Below, piece by piece: positions 39,187 through 47,979 of a stretch of 64,000 bases of DNA; within the stretch, counting starts at the first letter, position 1; the number at the start of each line of letters is the position of its first letter. The notes under the pieces are model-generated. The model was not told the DNA's origin. It saw nothing but the letters and a program-made list of their open reading frames with translations, and did no database searches. The position numbers and the translations under genes were made by a program. Origin of the DNA: Flavobacterium ammoniigenes (lineage in GTDB: Bacteria > Bacteroidota > Bacteroidia > Flavobacteriales > Flavobacteriaceae); contig NZ_AP025184.1 in NCBI RefSeq assembly GCF_020886055.1, positions 1,116,001-1,180,000 on the forward strand, written 5' to 3'.

Positions 39187-39879
39187 ATGAAAAAAAAAAT
39201 TGCAATAATACCTGCTAGAGGAGGAAGTAAAAGAATACCTAGGAAGAATATAAAAGAATTTTTAGGTAAGCCGATTATAGCGTATTCTATTGAAACGGCA
39301 ATCTCTTCAGGATTATTTGACGAGATTATGGTTTCAACTAATGATAAAGAAATTGCCGAAATTGCATTGCAGTATGGTGCTAAAGTACCTTTTTTCAGAA
39401 GTTTAGAAAATTCAAGTGATGTAGCTACAACATTTGATGTTATTGAGGAAGTATTATTTCAATATAAACAATCAGGACTTGAATTTGATTTTGTATGTTG
39501 TTTGTATCCATGTGCTCCATTTGTAACAAAGTTCATTTTAAATGATGCTTTTTGGAAATTAACAAATCAAATGTATGATTTAGTATTTCCAATTATTAAG
39601 TATTCCTCCCCTATTCAAAGAGCAATTAGAATTGATAACAATAAAGCTAGATTTGTAAATCCAGAATTTTCTATTTATGGAACTCAAGATTTTGAAAACA
39701 AATTTTTTGATTCAGGACAATTTTATTTTTTTAAACCTAATGTATTATTGAAGGAAAAGACCCTTATAGTTGAAAATTCAGGTTTTATTCTTCTGAATAA
39801 AAATAGAGCTGAAGATATTGATGAACTGGAAGATTGGGAAGCTGCTGAAATTAAGTATAGAATAATCCATAATTTATAA
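39187..39879 (+). CDS. pseF: CMP-nonulosonic acid cytidylyltransferase, PseF-like
   Basis: The 230-residue enzyme has IAIIPARGGSKRIPRKNIKE (residues 4-23), the family signature for activation with CTP, VSTNDKEIAEIALQYGA, LYPCAPF and the late AEDIDELEDWEAAEIK motif seen in PseF. It would make the CMP-activated sugar for transfer. It is two bases after the acetyltransferase gene. Confidence 0.83.
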   Translation: MKKKIAIIPARGGSKRIPRKNIKEFLGKPIIAYSIETAISSGLFDEIMVSTNDKEIAEIALQYGAKVPFFRSLENSSDVATTFDVIEEVLFQYKQSGLEFDFVCCLYPCAPFVTKFILNDAFWKLTNQMYDLVFPIIKYSSPIQRAIRIDNNKARFVNPEFSIYGTQDFENKFFDSGQFYFFKPNVLLKEKTLIVENSGFILLNKNRAEDIDELEDWEAAEIKYRIIHNL

Positions 39880-39890
39880 AATTATATCAT

Positions 39891-40766
39891 TTGAAAAAAA
39901 TAATACTAGGCACAGTTCAAATGGGACTGGACTATGGCATAAACAATAAGCTTGGAAAAATTTCATTAGAAGAAAGTCATCAAATTTTATTGAGAGCTCA
40001 TGTATATGGAATCACAACCTTAGATACTGCCGAAATTTATGGCAATGCACATCAAGTGATAGGCGATTTTCACAGATTAAATCCAAAAGTTAAATTTAAA
40101 GTGATTACCAAAATTCCTGACAATACAGTTTTTGATGAGGTAGAAAAAAAAATAAAAAAATATTGTGAAGAGCTTCATGTTGATAATCTTGAAGTATTAA
40201 TGTTTCATTCTTTTGATACTTACAAAAACTGCAATCAGGATTTAGACGTTTTAGAATTATTGAAAAGGGAAGGAGTTATTAAACATATTGGAGTTTCTAC
40301 TTATACGAATGAGCAGATTGAAGAATTGTTGTTAGATGACAGAATTACGGTTGTACAATTACCTTTTAATTTGTTGGATAATGAATCAATAAGAGGAGAT
40401 TTATTAAAAAAACTTAAGATTAAAGGAAAAATCGTACATACACGTTCAGCTTTTTTACAAGGATTATTTTTTGCAGAGAGTTCTAAAAACAAATTAATTT
40501 ATCATGAATTATCAGATGAAATTGAAGTTTTAAAAAAAATAGCGGCATCTGAAAATACTACAATTATTAATCTGGCACAAAGCTATTGTGTTAATCAAAA
40601 AAACATTGATAATGTATTGATTGGGGTTGACTCTGTAAAGCAATTAGTGGATAATTTGGAAGCTTTGGATTATGTTATAAGTACAGAATCAAAATCGAAA
40701 ATTAACGCGATAAAAGTTAAAAATATAGATTTATTAAATCCTTCGTTATGGAAAAGATTAAAGTAG
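39891..40766 (+). CDS. Aldo/keto reductase in the nonulosonic acid cassette
   Basis: The 291-residue TIM-barrel oxidoreductase has TVQMGLDYGINNKLGKI, TLDTAEIYGNAHQVIGDF (catalytic Tyr), the Lys in FKVITKIPD, VLMFHSF and IKHIGVSTYTNEQIEELL. No ATG is available near the start; TTG at 39891 gives a natural MKKIILGTVQ start, so TTG is chosen. Its 3' end overlaps the next gene by 19 bases, which points to cotranscription. The reaction is unknown; aldo/keto reductases are not part of the standard Pse or Leg pathways. Confidence 0.75.
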   Translation: MKKIILGTVQMGLDYGINNKLGKISLEESHQILLRAHVYGITTLDTAEIYGNAHQVIGDFHRLNPKVKFKVITKIPDNTVFDEVEKKIKKYCEELHVDNLEVLMFHSFDTYKNCNQDLDVLELLKREGVIKHIGVSTYTNEQIEELLLDDRITVVQLPFNLLDNESIRGDLLKKLKIKGKIVHTRSAFLQGLFFAESSKNKLIYHELSDEIEVLKKIAASENTTIINLAQSYCVNQKNIDNVLIGVDSVKQLVDNLEALDYVISTESKSKINAIKVKNIDLLNPSLWKRLK

Positions 40767-41488
40767 CGGCTATAATACAGGCAAGAAGAGGATCAACTAG
40801 GCTGCCTGATAAAGTCTTTCTTGAATTATCAAATAAACCATTGTTGGAGCATGTTGTTAATAGATTGAAAAAATCAGATTTGTTACAAGAAATCATAATA
40901 GCAACAACCGATTTACCTGATGATAATCTTATACAAACATGGGCAAATAGTAATAATATTAGCGTTTTTAGAGGTTCCGAGAATAATGTATTAGAGCGTT
41001 ATTATGAAGCAGCTAAAAAATATCAGATAGATGTTATCGTAAGAATCACAGCTGATGATCCATTTAAAGATTATAGATTAGTTGATGAAGCGGTTCGAGT
41101 TTTGATTGATAATAAATTAGATTTTGTGTGTAATAATAATCCTGTTTCATTTCCAGAGGGATTAGATGTGGAAGTATTAACATTTAATGCTCTAGAGGTT
41201 TCTTATAACAATGTTATAAGTGATTTTGATAAAGAACATGTAACACAATATATACATAAAAATAAAGATAAGTTTAATATAGCTAATATTCAAAATGAAA
41301 AAGATTTGTCTTTTCATAGATGGACTTTGGATACTATTGAGGATTATCAATTTGCACAAAAAATATATTCCGAACTATATAAAGAAGGTTATGTATTTTT
41401 AAGAGAGGAAGTTTTAGAACTATTAGAAAAATCACCATTAATTTTGGAACTAAATAACAAGGTAAATAGAAGTGATTTGTATCGTTAA
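40748..41488 (+). CDS. SpsF-like cytidylyltransferase-fold protein
   Basis: The 246-residue protein starts with VAAIIQARRGSTRLPDKVFL, the signature of SpsF (spore coat polysaccharide) and related nucleotidyltransferase-fold proteins, and has VIVRITADDPF and EGLDVEVLTFNALEV. In Bacillus, spsF lies with spsC, spsD, spsE and spsG in a legionaminic/pseudaminic-type cluster. The exact role is not known; it may be a second cytidylyltransferase or a glycosyltransferase-like enzyme. Confidence 0.75.
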   Translation: MEKIKVAAIIQARRGSTRLPDKVFLELSNKPLLEHVVNRLKKSDLLQEIIIATTDLPDDNLIQTWANSNNISVFRGSENNVLERYYEAAKKYQIDVIVRITADDPFKDYRLVDEAVRVLIDNKLDFVCNNNPVSFPEGLDVEVLTFNALEVSYNNVISDFDKEHVTQYIHKNKDKFNIANIQNEKDLSFHRWTLDTIEDYQFAQKIYSELYKEGYVFLREEVLELLEKSPLILELNNKVNRSDLYR

Positions 41489-41506
41489 TATTTTAATAAT
41501 AATTTT

Positions 41507-42685
41507 ATGAACAGAATATCAAATTTAGAAAAAAAGTATGTTTTAGAGGCATTAGAAAATGAGTTTGCTACTTCAAAAAACGGAATTTTCACAAATAGAA
41601 TGGAATCAAAATTTTCTGAAATATTTGAGAATGAGTTTTCTATTAGTCATGTAAATGGTACGGCGACTATGCATACTGCATTACATGCATTAGGACTTAA
41701 AGAAGGAGATGAGGTAATTGTTCCACCATTGACAATGTCAAGTACTTCTTTATGTGTATTACAAAATGGTTCAATACCTATATTTGCAGATGTTGATATT
41801 AATACTTTTAACATTGATCCTAAGTCAATTAGAGAAAATATTACAGAAAAAACAAAAGCTATTATTACGGTTTCTTTATATGGATTGTCACCTGAATATG
41901 ATGAGATTATTCAAATATGTGAAGAGTATAATCTTTTTTTAATTGAAGATAATGCAGAATGTTTTTTAGGTTATTATAAAGGCAAATTAGTAGGTACTTT
42001 TGGAGACTTTTCTAGTTATAGTTTTCAGGCTAGTAAACATATTAGTTGTGGTGAGGGAGGGATGTTAACAACAAAAAATGTTGAATATGCTGATGTTGCG
42101 AGAAGATTTACTTCTTTAGGATATGCCGGAGTAAGTGCAAAGCAAGCGAAAATCACAAGGAATGACATACAAGACCCAAACTATAGTCGTCACGTGTCTG
42201 TTGGTTATAACTATAGAATGTCAGAGGTTCAATCAGCTGTCATTTTGGGTCAATTGGAAAGAATACAAGAGTTAGTGAATGTAAGGATTGAAGTGGCTAA
42301 ACTTTTTGATGATGCAATTCAGGGGAGTAAATTAGTAACAAAGCAATATACTCCTGATTATTGTATTAATTCGTATTGGAGTTATTCCATGGTTTTGAAT
42401 ACGGATAACCCAAATATTGATTGGTATAGATTTAGAGATTTATTTCAAAAAAATGGAGGTGATGGTTTTTATGCAGCTTGGAAATTGACTTACATGGAGC
42501 CATTATTTTTGAATGAAATACAAGAATATCCTGGAGTATATCAAAAATATGAAAAAGGTTTATGTCCAAATTCAGAATTTTTACAAGAAAGAATGATTCA
42601 GTTGAAAACTAATTATTGGGATTTATCTGAAGCAAAAATACAAGCTGAAATACTTAAGAAAACTTTGAATGAATTTGAGCTATAG
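41507..42685 (+). CDS. DegT/DnrJ/EryC1/StrS family sugar aminotransferase
   Basis: The 392-residue PLP enzyme has NGTATMHTALHALGLKEGDE, VSLYGLSPEYDEI, LIEDNAECFLGYYKGKLVG, the PLP lysine in YSFQASKHISCGEGGMLTT and GYNYRMSEVQSAVILGQLER. It should place an amino group on a 4-keto sugar nucleotide, the PseC-type step that follows PseB. It is the last gene before a long non-coding junction; a possible weak terminator follows. Confidence 0.85.
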   Translation: MNRISNLEKKYVLEALENEFATSKNGIFTNRMESKFSEIFENEFSISHVNGTATMHTALHALGLKEGDEVIVPPLTMSSTSLCVLQNGSIPIFADVDINTFNIDPKSIRENITEKTKAIITVSLYGLSPEYDEIIQICEEYNLFLIEDNAECFLGYYKGKLVGTFGDFSSYSFQASKHISCGEGGMLTTKNVEYADVARRFTSLGYAGVSAKQAKITRNDIQDPNYSRHVSVGYNYRMSEVQSAVILGQLERIQELVNVRIEVAKLFDDAIQGSKLVTKQYTPDYCINSYWSYSMVLNTDNPNIDWYRFRDLFQKNGGDGFYAAWKLTYMEPLFLNEIQEYPGVYQKYEKGLCPNSEFLQERMIQLKTNYWDLSEAKIQAEILKKTLNEFEL

Positions 42686-43108
42686 TTTAGGCATATTTTA
42701 AATTACTAACTAAATATTATTAAGACATTAAAAATAAGTGACTAGTATTTGAAAAAAGTTGATAGACTAAATCTTTAATATTAAGGGACATAATATTCTC
42801 AAAATTTAAAAAACACTATTTTAGATTAGTGATTTTTTATTAATTGCGAGCCATTCAAAACTGAAGATAATCTTCTTAGCCATTAAAAGAAGTAAGACCA
42901 TATTCTTTTAAATGTGTAACTTATAGACTCGGTACTACTGTTAGATAAGTATTGATATTACAAAAATCAATAAAAAATACTATTGGATTAGCTTATCCAG
43001 AAAAAAAATCATTAATATAGTCAAGAGACATCTTAATTGAAAAAAGCTTAAATAAATAATATAATTTCTGACTACTACTTGAAGTATTATTCATATATAC
43101 AATATTAA
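42686..43108. other. Non-coding junction between two polysaccharide gene blocks
   Basis: These 423 bp are very AT-rich and carry stops in all frames at short intervals. I recognise no gene, tRNA or consensus promoter, and no copies of the interspersed repeats. A minus-strand reading from about 43030 (MSLDYINDFFSG, then stop-interrupted) looks like decayed coding sequence but matches no family I can name. It separates the nonulosonic acid cassette from the deoxysugar/assembly block. Confidence 0.5.
42811..42838 (+). terminator. Possible weak terminator after the aminotransferase gene
   Basis: CACTA (42814-42818) pairs with TAGTG (42827-42831), with three further A-T pairs beyond a bulge, followed by TTTTTT. 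The stem is short. Confidence 0.4.
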
Positions 43109-43993
43109 ATGAAAATTAGATGTGCAATAATTGGTAGTAAAGGTTACGTTGGAAATCATCTTGCATTTTACTTACAGCAGAGAGGAATTTTATCTCACGT
43201 GTATGACATGATGGATTGTGATGATATAAATTTCGAGAAGATAGATATTTCTAACCCAGAATCTGTAGAAAAAATAGATCTTAATGTGGATTACATATTC
43301 ATGTTTGCTGGAATTACTGGAACATATAATGGGTTCGAAAAGTATCAGTTATATAATTCAATAAATGAAATTGGTTTGTTAAATCTGCTTGAAGCTATTC
43401 GTAAATCCAATTATAGACCAAAGATTATATACCCTTCAACTCGGTTGGTATATAAAGGTATAGATAAACCTTTAAAGGAAACTGATGAGATGGAGTCTAA
43501 GACAATCTATGCGGTCAATAAAATTGCATGTGAGGGTTTATTGAAGGCTTATAATTCAAGTTTCGACATTCCTTATACCATTTTCCGTATTTGTATCCCA
43601 TATGGCAATCTTCTCTCTACAGACTATTCTTTTGGAACAATTGGCTTTTTCATAAAACAAGCAAAATTAGGGAATGATATTACTCTATATGGTGGTGGCA
43701 ATATCAAGCGCACATTTACTCATGTAGAGGATCTTTGTTTTCAGATTGTTGAAGGAGCTTTTAATCCAAAAAGTAATGGAGAAATTTACAATATCGGTGG
43801 TGAAATACTTTCTTTGTGTGAAGCCGCTGAAATTGTAGCTCAAAAATTTGGTACAAAGGTCGTAGAGGTTCCTTGGCCTGAAAAAGATCTTCGCATTGAA
43901 AGCGGTCATACTTACTTTGATGATTTGAAGATTCAAAAGCTACTTAATTTAAAACCATATAAACGACTTCAAGATTTTTCAAATGATATTTAA
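43109..43993 (+). CDS. NAD-dependent sugar epimerase/4-ketoreductase (SDR)
   Basis: The 294-residue SDR has the Rossmann start CAIIGSKGYVGNHLAFYLQQ, VDYIFMFAGITGTYNGFEKY, YPSTRLVYKG and the catalytic YAVNKIACEG, with FTHVEDLCFQIVEGAF late in the protein. It is followed by a 2,3-dehydratase and a Gfo/Idh oxidoreductase, so the best inference is the 4-ketoreductase of a dTDP-2,6-dideoxyhexose pathway. It could instead be an epimerase for another sugar. Confidence 0.72.
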   Translation: MKIRCAIIGSKGYVGNHLAFYLQQRGILSHVYDMMDCDDINFEKIDISNPESVEKIDLNVDYIFMFAGITGTYNGFEKYQLYNSINEIGLLNLLEAIRKSNYRPKIIYPSTRLVYKGIDKPLKETDEMESKTIYAVNKIACEGLLKAYNSSFDIPYTIFRICIPYGNLLSTDYSFGTIGFFIKQAKLGNDITLYGGGNIKRTFTHVEDLCFQIVEGAFNPKSNGEIYNIGGEILSLCEAAEIVAQKFGTKVVEVPWPEKDLRIESGHTYFDDLKIQKLLNLKPYKRLQDFSNDI

Positions 43994-44004
43994 TTTGTAG
44001 CAAT

Positions 44005-45444
44005 ATGAGAACAAGAAACGTAGAAGATGTACAATTAGATTTCCTTGTCTCTGCCCTAAGTCATGGATCATTCATGAGAACGCAGGATATACTTTTTTGG
44101 ATAAAACAACAGAATGAATCAGTAGTTTCCAAAATACATCAGATTCCAATCAGCGAGTTAAAAGGATGGAACTATAGTGATGAACGTATTCGTCATAATT
44201 CAGGTAAGTTTTTTAGTATCGATGGTATTCGAATCAAGACCAATTATCGCGACATACCAAAATGGGATCAGCCTATTATTAACCAACCTGAGATTGGTTT
44301 TCTTGGTTTTGTGGCCAAAAAATTCAATGGTGTTATGCACTTTCTAATTCAGGCAAAGATAGAACCAGGAAACTTGAATATAGTACAACTTTCACCTACT
44401 CTGCAGGCAACTCGTTCAAATTACACACGTGTTCATGGAGGAGATTCACCTAACTATTTAGAGTATTTCAATGGAGAAAAAAATGTGATGGTTCTCATTG
44501 ATCAATTGCAGTCTGAGCAAGGAGCTCGTTTCCTTCATAAGCGTAATCGTAATATTATTGTTGAGGTTGACGAGAATGAAGATATACCTGTAAAGACTAA
44601 TTTTATGTGGGTATCACTTGGTCAAATTAAAGAGTTGCTTAGTTTTGATAATATTGTCAATATGGATAGTCGTACTGTAATATCTTGTATCAAATTCGGT
44701 AGTTATTCGGAACATTCATTAAAATTGATGAGTTCAGTAAAGAATATGGCTGGAATAGAGTCGGAAAAACCAGATTCATTTCTCTATTCTGTTTTGAGCG
44801 AAACTAACCATATAAATGATTTACAAGACATCATTCATTGGATTACTTCACTAAAGTTTAAGTATGATCTTGAGGTTACCCCTATCGGTATATCAGAAAT
44901 GCAGCATTGGGCTTACGATGGTATTACTGTAAGTCATGAAAACGGAAAGTACTTCGATGTGATCGGTGTGAGAGTAGAAATTGGTAATCGTGAGGTTATT
45001 TCATGGGATCAGCCGATGATTCGTTCAGCACAAGAGGGTTTGATAGCTTTCATTGTAAAAAAAATAAATGGAATATTTCACTTCCTTGTACAGGCAAAAT
45101 TAGAATCTGGCAACTTTGATGTGGTTGAGTTGGCCCCTACTGTTCAATGTTTGACTGGTAACTATCGCAAAGGCAATAACGAATATACCATCCCATATCT
45201 GGAGCAAGTGTTAAATGCTCCAAAAGAAAACATTTGGTATAGCAGTTATCAAAGTGAAGAAGGAGGTCGTTTCTTTCAAGAGCAGAATTTAAATATCATT
45301 GTAGAGGTTGGTGATGAGTTTCCAATTGAGGTTGATGAAAATTATTGCTGGATGACACTCAATCAAATGCTCTCATTCGTTACTTATAATAATTATTTGA
45401 ATATTGCAGCACGCTCATTGATTTCAAAAATAAGTTTCTATTAA
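44005..45444 (+). CDS. NDP-hexose 2,3-dehydratase (TylX3/EvaA family)
   Basis: The 479-residue protein consists of two similar halves (about 25-235 and 270-475). Matching blocks are KWDQPIINQPEIGFLGFVAK with SWDQPMIRSAQEGLIAFIVK, HFLIQAKIEPGNLNIVQLSP with HFLVQAKLESGNFDVVELAP, and LQSEQGARFLHKRNRNIIVE with YQSEEGGRFFQEQNLNIIVE. This duplicated fold and the motifs fit NDP-hexose 2,3-dehydratases, which remove the 2-hydroxyl of dTDP-4-keto-6-deoxyglucose in antibiotic deoxysugar pathways. The gene lies between an SDR and a Gfo/Idh oxidoreductase. Confidence 0.85.
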   Translation: MRTRNVEDVQLDFLVSALSHGSFMRTQDILFWIKQQNESVVSKIHQIPISELKGWNYSDERIRHNSGKFFSIDGIRIKTNYRDIPKWDQPIINQPEIGFLGFVAKKFNGVMHFLIQAKIEPGNLNIVQLSPTLQATRSNYTRVHGGDSPNYLEYFNGEKNVMVLIDQLQSEQGARFLHKRNRNIIVEVDENEDIPVKTNFMWVSLGQIKELLSFDNIVNMDSRTVISCIKFGSYSEHSLKLMSSVKNMAGIESEKPDSFLYSVLSETNHINDLQDIIHWITSLKFKYDLEVTPIGISEMQHWAYDGITVSHENGKYFDVIGVRVEIGNREVISWDQPMIRSAQEGLIAFIVKKINGIFHFLVQAKLESGNFDVVELAPTVQCLTGNYRKGNNEYTIPYLEQVLNAPKENIWYSSYQSEEGGRFFQEQNLNIIVEVGDEFPIEVDENYCWMTLNQMLSFVTYNNYLNIAARSLISKISFY

Positions 45445-45445
45445 T

Positions 45446-46471
45446 ATGATTAGAATTGGAATTATATGTCCTTCTGAAATTGCATTAAGAAGGTTTTTGC
45501 CGGCATTAAATAAGGCTTCAGAAAAGTTTATTTTTGCAGGAATTGCCATTGCAAGTCCAGAAGAATGGTTTGGGGATTTGACTAATGTATCTGATGAGCA
45601 AATTGAGCAACAGCAGGATAAAGAGTTTGAAAAGGCATTAATCTTTGAAAGTAAGGTTTTCAAATCATATGAGACAATAATCAAGTCAGATGAGATTGAT
45701 GCCATCTACATTCCTCTTCCTCCTGCATTGCATTATAAATGGGCAAAGTTGGCATTAGAAAATGGGAAACATGTATTTATGGAGAAACCATTTACATGTT
45801 CAATGACTGATACTGTCGAGCTTATTAATATAGCATCTAAGAATCAACTTGCATTACATGAAAACTATATGTTCATCTTTCATGATCAACTTCAGGCGTT
45901 ACAAGATGTGATAAATTCGGGTGAAATAGGAGATATTCGTCACTATCGCATTTCGTTTGGCTTTCCACGTAGAACTGCCAATGATTTTCGCTATAATAAA
46001 AAACTTGGAGGAGGAGCTCTTCTTGATGCAGGAGGTTATACCATAAAATATGCTACCTATCTGCTAGGTAATTCCGCACATTTATCAGCTGCCAATGTAA
46101 ACTATCTGCCCGAATATGAGGTGGAGATGTTCGGCAGTGCTACAGTTGTTAACGCAACAGGTCAAGTTGCTCAATTGGCATTTGGAATGGATAACGACTA
46201 TAAATGCGAAATAGAAATTTGGGGTAGCCAAGGTAGTCTCATAACTAGTCGCATTCTTACTGCACCTGCAGGATTCATTCCAACATATACAATAAAAAAG
46301 AACCAAGACATTGAGACCCGAAATCTTCCTTCTGATGATGCCTTTATGAAATCTATTCTTTATTTTAATAATTGCATTGAAAACGCAGATTTACGCGAGT
46401 ATAACTACACTATTTTACATAAACAGGAAAGTATGCTTGAAGAATTTAAAAAGCTTGGAGGCTTAGAGTAG
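45446..46471 (+). CDS. Gfo/Idh/MocA family oxidoreductase (probable 3-ketoreductase)
   Basis: The 341-residue protein has an N-terminal NAD(P)-binding domain (IRIGIICPSEIALRRFLPAL), the family motif HVFMEKPFTCS and the C-terminal domain with GGGALLDAGGYTIKYATYLL. In deoxysugar pathways enzymes of this family reduce the 3-keto group directly after the 2,3-dehydratase. Only one base separates it from that gene, supporting a coupled function. Confidence 0.8.
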   Translation: MIRIGIICPSEIALRRFLPALNKASEKFIFAGIAIASPEEWFGDLTNVSDEQIEQQQDKEFEKALIFESKVFKSYETIIKSDEIDAIYIPLPPALHYKWAKLALENGKHVFMEKPFTCSMTDTVELINIASKNQLALHENYMFIFHDQLQALQDVINSGEIGDIRHYRISFGFPRRTANDFRYNKKLGGGALLDAGGYTIKYATYLLGNSAHLSAANVNYLPEYEVEMFGSATVVNATGQVAQLAFGMDNDYKCEIEIWGSQGSLITSRILTAPAGFIPTYTIKKNQDIETRNLPSDDAFMKSILYFNNCIENADLREYNYTILHKQESMLEEFKKLGGLE

Positions 46472-46478
46472 GATTTGT

Positions 46479-46622
46479 ATGAAAGATAGAATGAACTTCC
46501 TCAAAAGAGTCCTCTTTATGAACAATATGAAATTCATTATTAAAATACTAAGCTATGGGGAAACTAATTTCTGCGAGATTAGATCTTTTGGTCACGTTGG
46601 TACTAAAATTAATCTAATATGA
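46479..46622 (+). pseudogene. Truncated 47-codon remnant, possibly of a hexapeptide acyltransferase
   Basis: The frame from ATG 46479 reads MKDRMNFLKRVLFMNNMKFI then IKILSYGETNFCEIRSFGHV and GTKINLI before TGA at 46620. The segment with SYGETNF, IRSFGHVG and a following TKINL resembles the N-terminal lead-in of left-handed beta-helix acyltransferases, just before the repeats would begin. The stop overlaps the wzx start (ATGA). This looks like a 5' fragment left by recombination; it may still couple translation into wzx. Identification is tentative. Confidence 0.4.
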
Positions 46623-47977
46623 AATTTAATATTGAATTCATCAATAAAATATTAAAGTCAGAAGGGAGATCTCAGGAAGTTGTTAGAAACATTTTATTAT
46701 CTCTTGGTACAAAAGGCATTTCAATTATAACAAGTTTATTAATAGTTCCTTTGACTATAAACTACGTTAATCCTTCACAGTATGGTATTTGGTTAACATT
46801 ATCTTCCATTGTAGCTTGGATCAGCTACTTTGATTTAGGAATAGGCAATGGTTTCCGAAATCGATTTACCGAAGCCCAAACAAAAGGAGATGTAAAGCTT
46901 GCACGCGAGTATGTTAGTACTACATATTTTGCAGTAACTTGTATCGTAAGTGCAATATTTATATCTGTAATGATTGCAAATAGATATATTTCTTGGGACA
47001 CACTACTTAAAGTTGATTTTATTTATAGGGCGGAGTTAAAGCGGGTTTTTACAATTATTGGAGCGTTCTTCTGTCTTAATATGGTAGTTCGTTTGTTCGG
47101 TACTTTATTGACAGCTGATCAAAAACCAGGTGTAGCATCTATTATTAATTGTGTAGGGGATGTGTTTTCACTTGCAGTTGTATTTGTACTAACTAAGGTA
47201 TCGGATGGTAGTTTAACTTCTTTAGCGCTTTATTATACTGGTGTATCTTTTCTAGTCATGCTAGTATCATCTCTTTATGCTTTTGTTTTTACAAGTTATA
47301 GAAAATATGCACCTAACCCAGCTTTTATTAGACCAAAATTAATTAAAAATATTCTTTCGCTAGGAGTCCAATTTTTTATTATATCAATAAGTATGCTTGT
47401 GTTGTTTCAGGTTATAAATATTATTATCTCAAGAGAAATAGGGCCAGAGGCTGTCACACAGTATAATATTACCTTCAAGTATTATAATATTCTTCATATG
47501 ATTATGACGATTATTATAGTGCCTTTTTGGTCTGCTTTCACTGATGCCTTTTTTAAAGATGATTTCAATTGGATGAGAAACACAGTCAGAAAGCTTGAAA
47601 TTTGTTGGTATGTGGAAATAGGGTTTGGAATTATCATGTTATTTATAGGACCTTTCTTTTTCAAACTTTGGGTAGGAGATAGTGTTTCGGTAGATACAAA
47701 GCTTTCAATAGCCATGTTAATTTATGCAGTAGTACAATCAATAGGTGCAATCTATATGAATATACTTAATGGCCTTGGAAAGATAAGAATACAGCTTATT
47801 ATTTATTGCCTTTTTGCAGTAGTTGCTTGGCCAATGCTAGTTATGACTTGTCGTAAATTTGGACTTCAAGGAGTATTAATTTTACCTTCAGCATTATTTA
47901 TTTTTCAAGCAATACTAGGGAAAGTTCAAGTAAATAAGTTAATTAATAAAAGTGCTAATGGCATCTGGAATAAGTAA
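46619..47977 (+). CDS. wzx: Wzx-type polysaccharide flippase
   Basis: The 452-residue integral membrane protein has many hydrophobic segments (for example ILLSLGTKGISIITSLLIVP, VASIINCVGDVFSLAVVFVL, FWSAFTDAF, IYMNILNGLGKIRIQLIIY) in the MATE/MOP-type pattern of oligosaccharide flippases. It would move undecaprenyl-linked repeat units across the inner membrane for Wzy. The start ATG overlaps the stop of the preceding remnant frame. Confidence 0.88.
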   Translation: MKFNIEFINKILKSEGRSQEVVRNILLSLGTKGISIITSLLIVPLTINYVNPSQYGIWLTLSSIVAWISYFDLGIGNGFRNRFTEAQTKGDVKLAREYVSTTYFAVTCIVSAIFISVMIANRYISWDTLLKVDFIYRAELKRVFTIIGAFFCLNMVVRLFGTLLTADQKPGVASIINCVGDVFSLAVVFVLTKVSDGSLTSLALYYTGVSFLVMLVSSLYAFVFTSYRKYAPNPAFIRPKLIKNILSLGVQFFIISISMLVLFQVINIIISREIGPEAVTQYNITFKYYNILHMIMTIIIVPFWSAFTDAFFKDDFNWMRNTVRKLEICWYVEIGFGIIMLFIGPFFFKLWVGDSVSVDTKLSIAMLIYAVVQSIGAIYMNILNGLGKIRIQLIIYCLFAVVAWPMLVMTCRKFGLQGVLILPSALFIFQAILGKVQVNKLINKSANGIWNK

Positions 47978-47979
47978 AA

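Noticed and set aside
44005..45444. Two fused copies of a gene as an assembly artefact
   Set aside because: The two halves have diverged strongly in sequence, and this duplicated architecture is normal for NDP-hexose 2,3-dehydratases.
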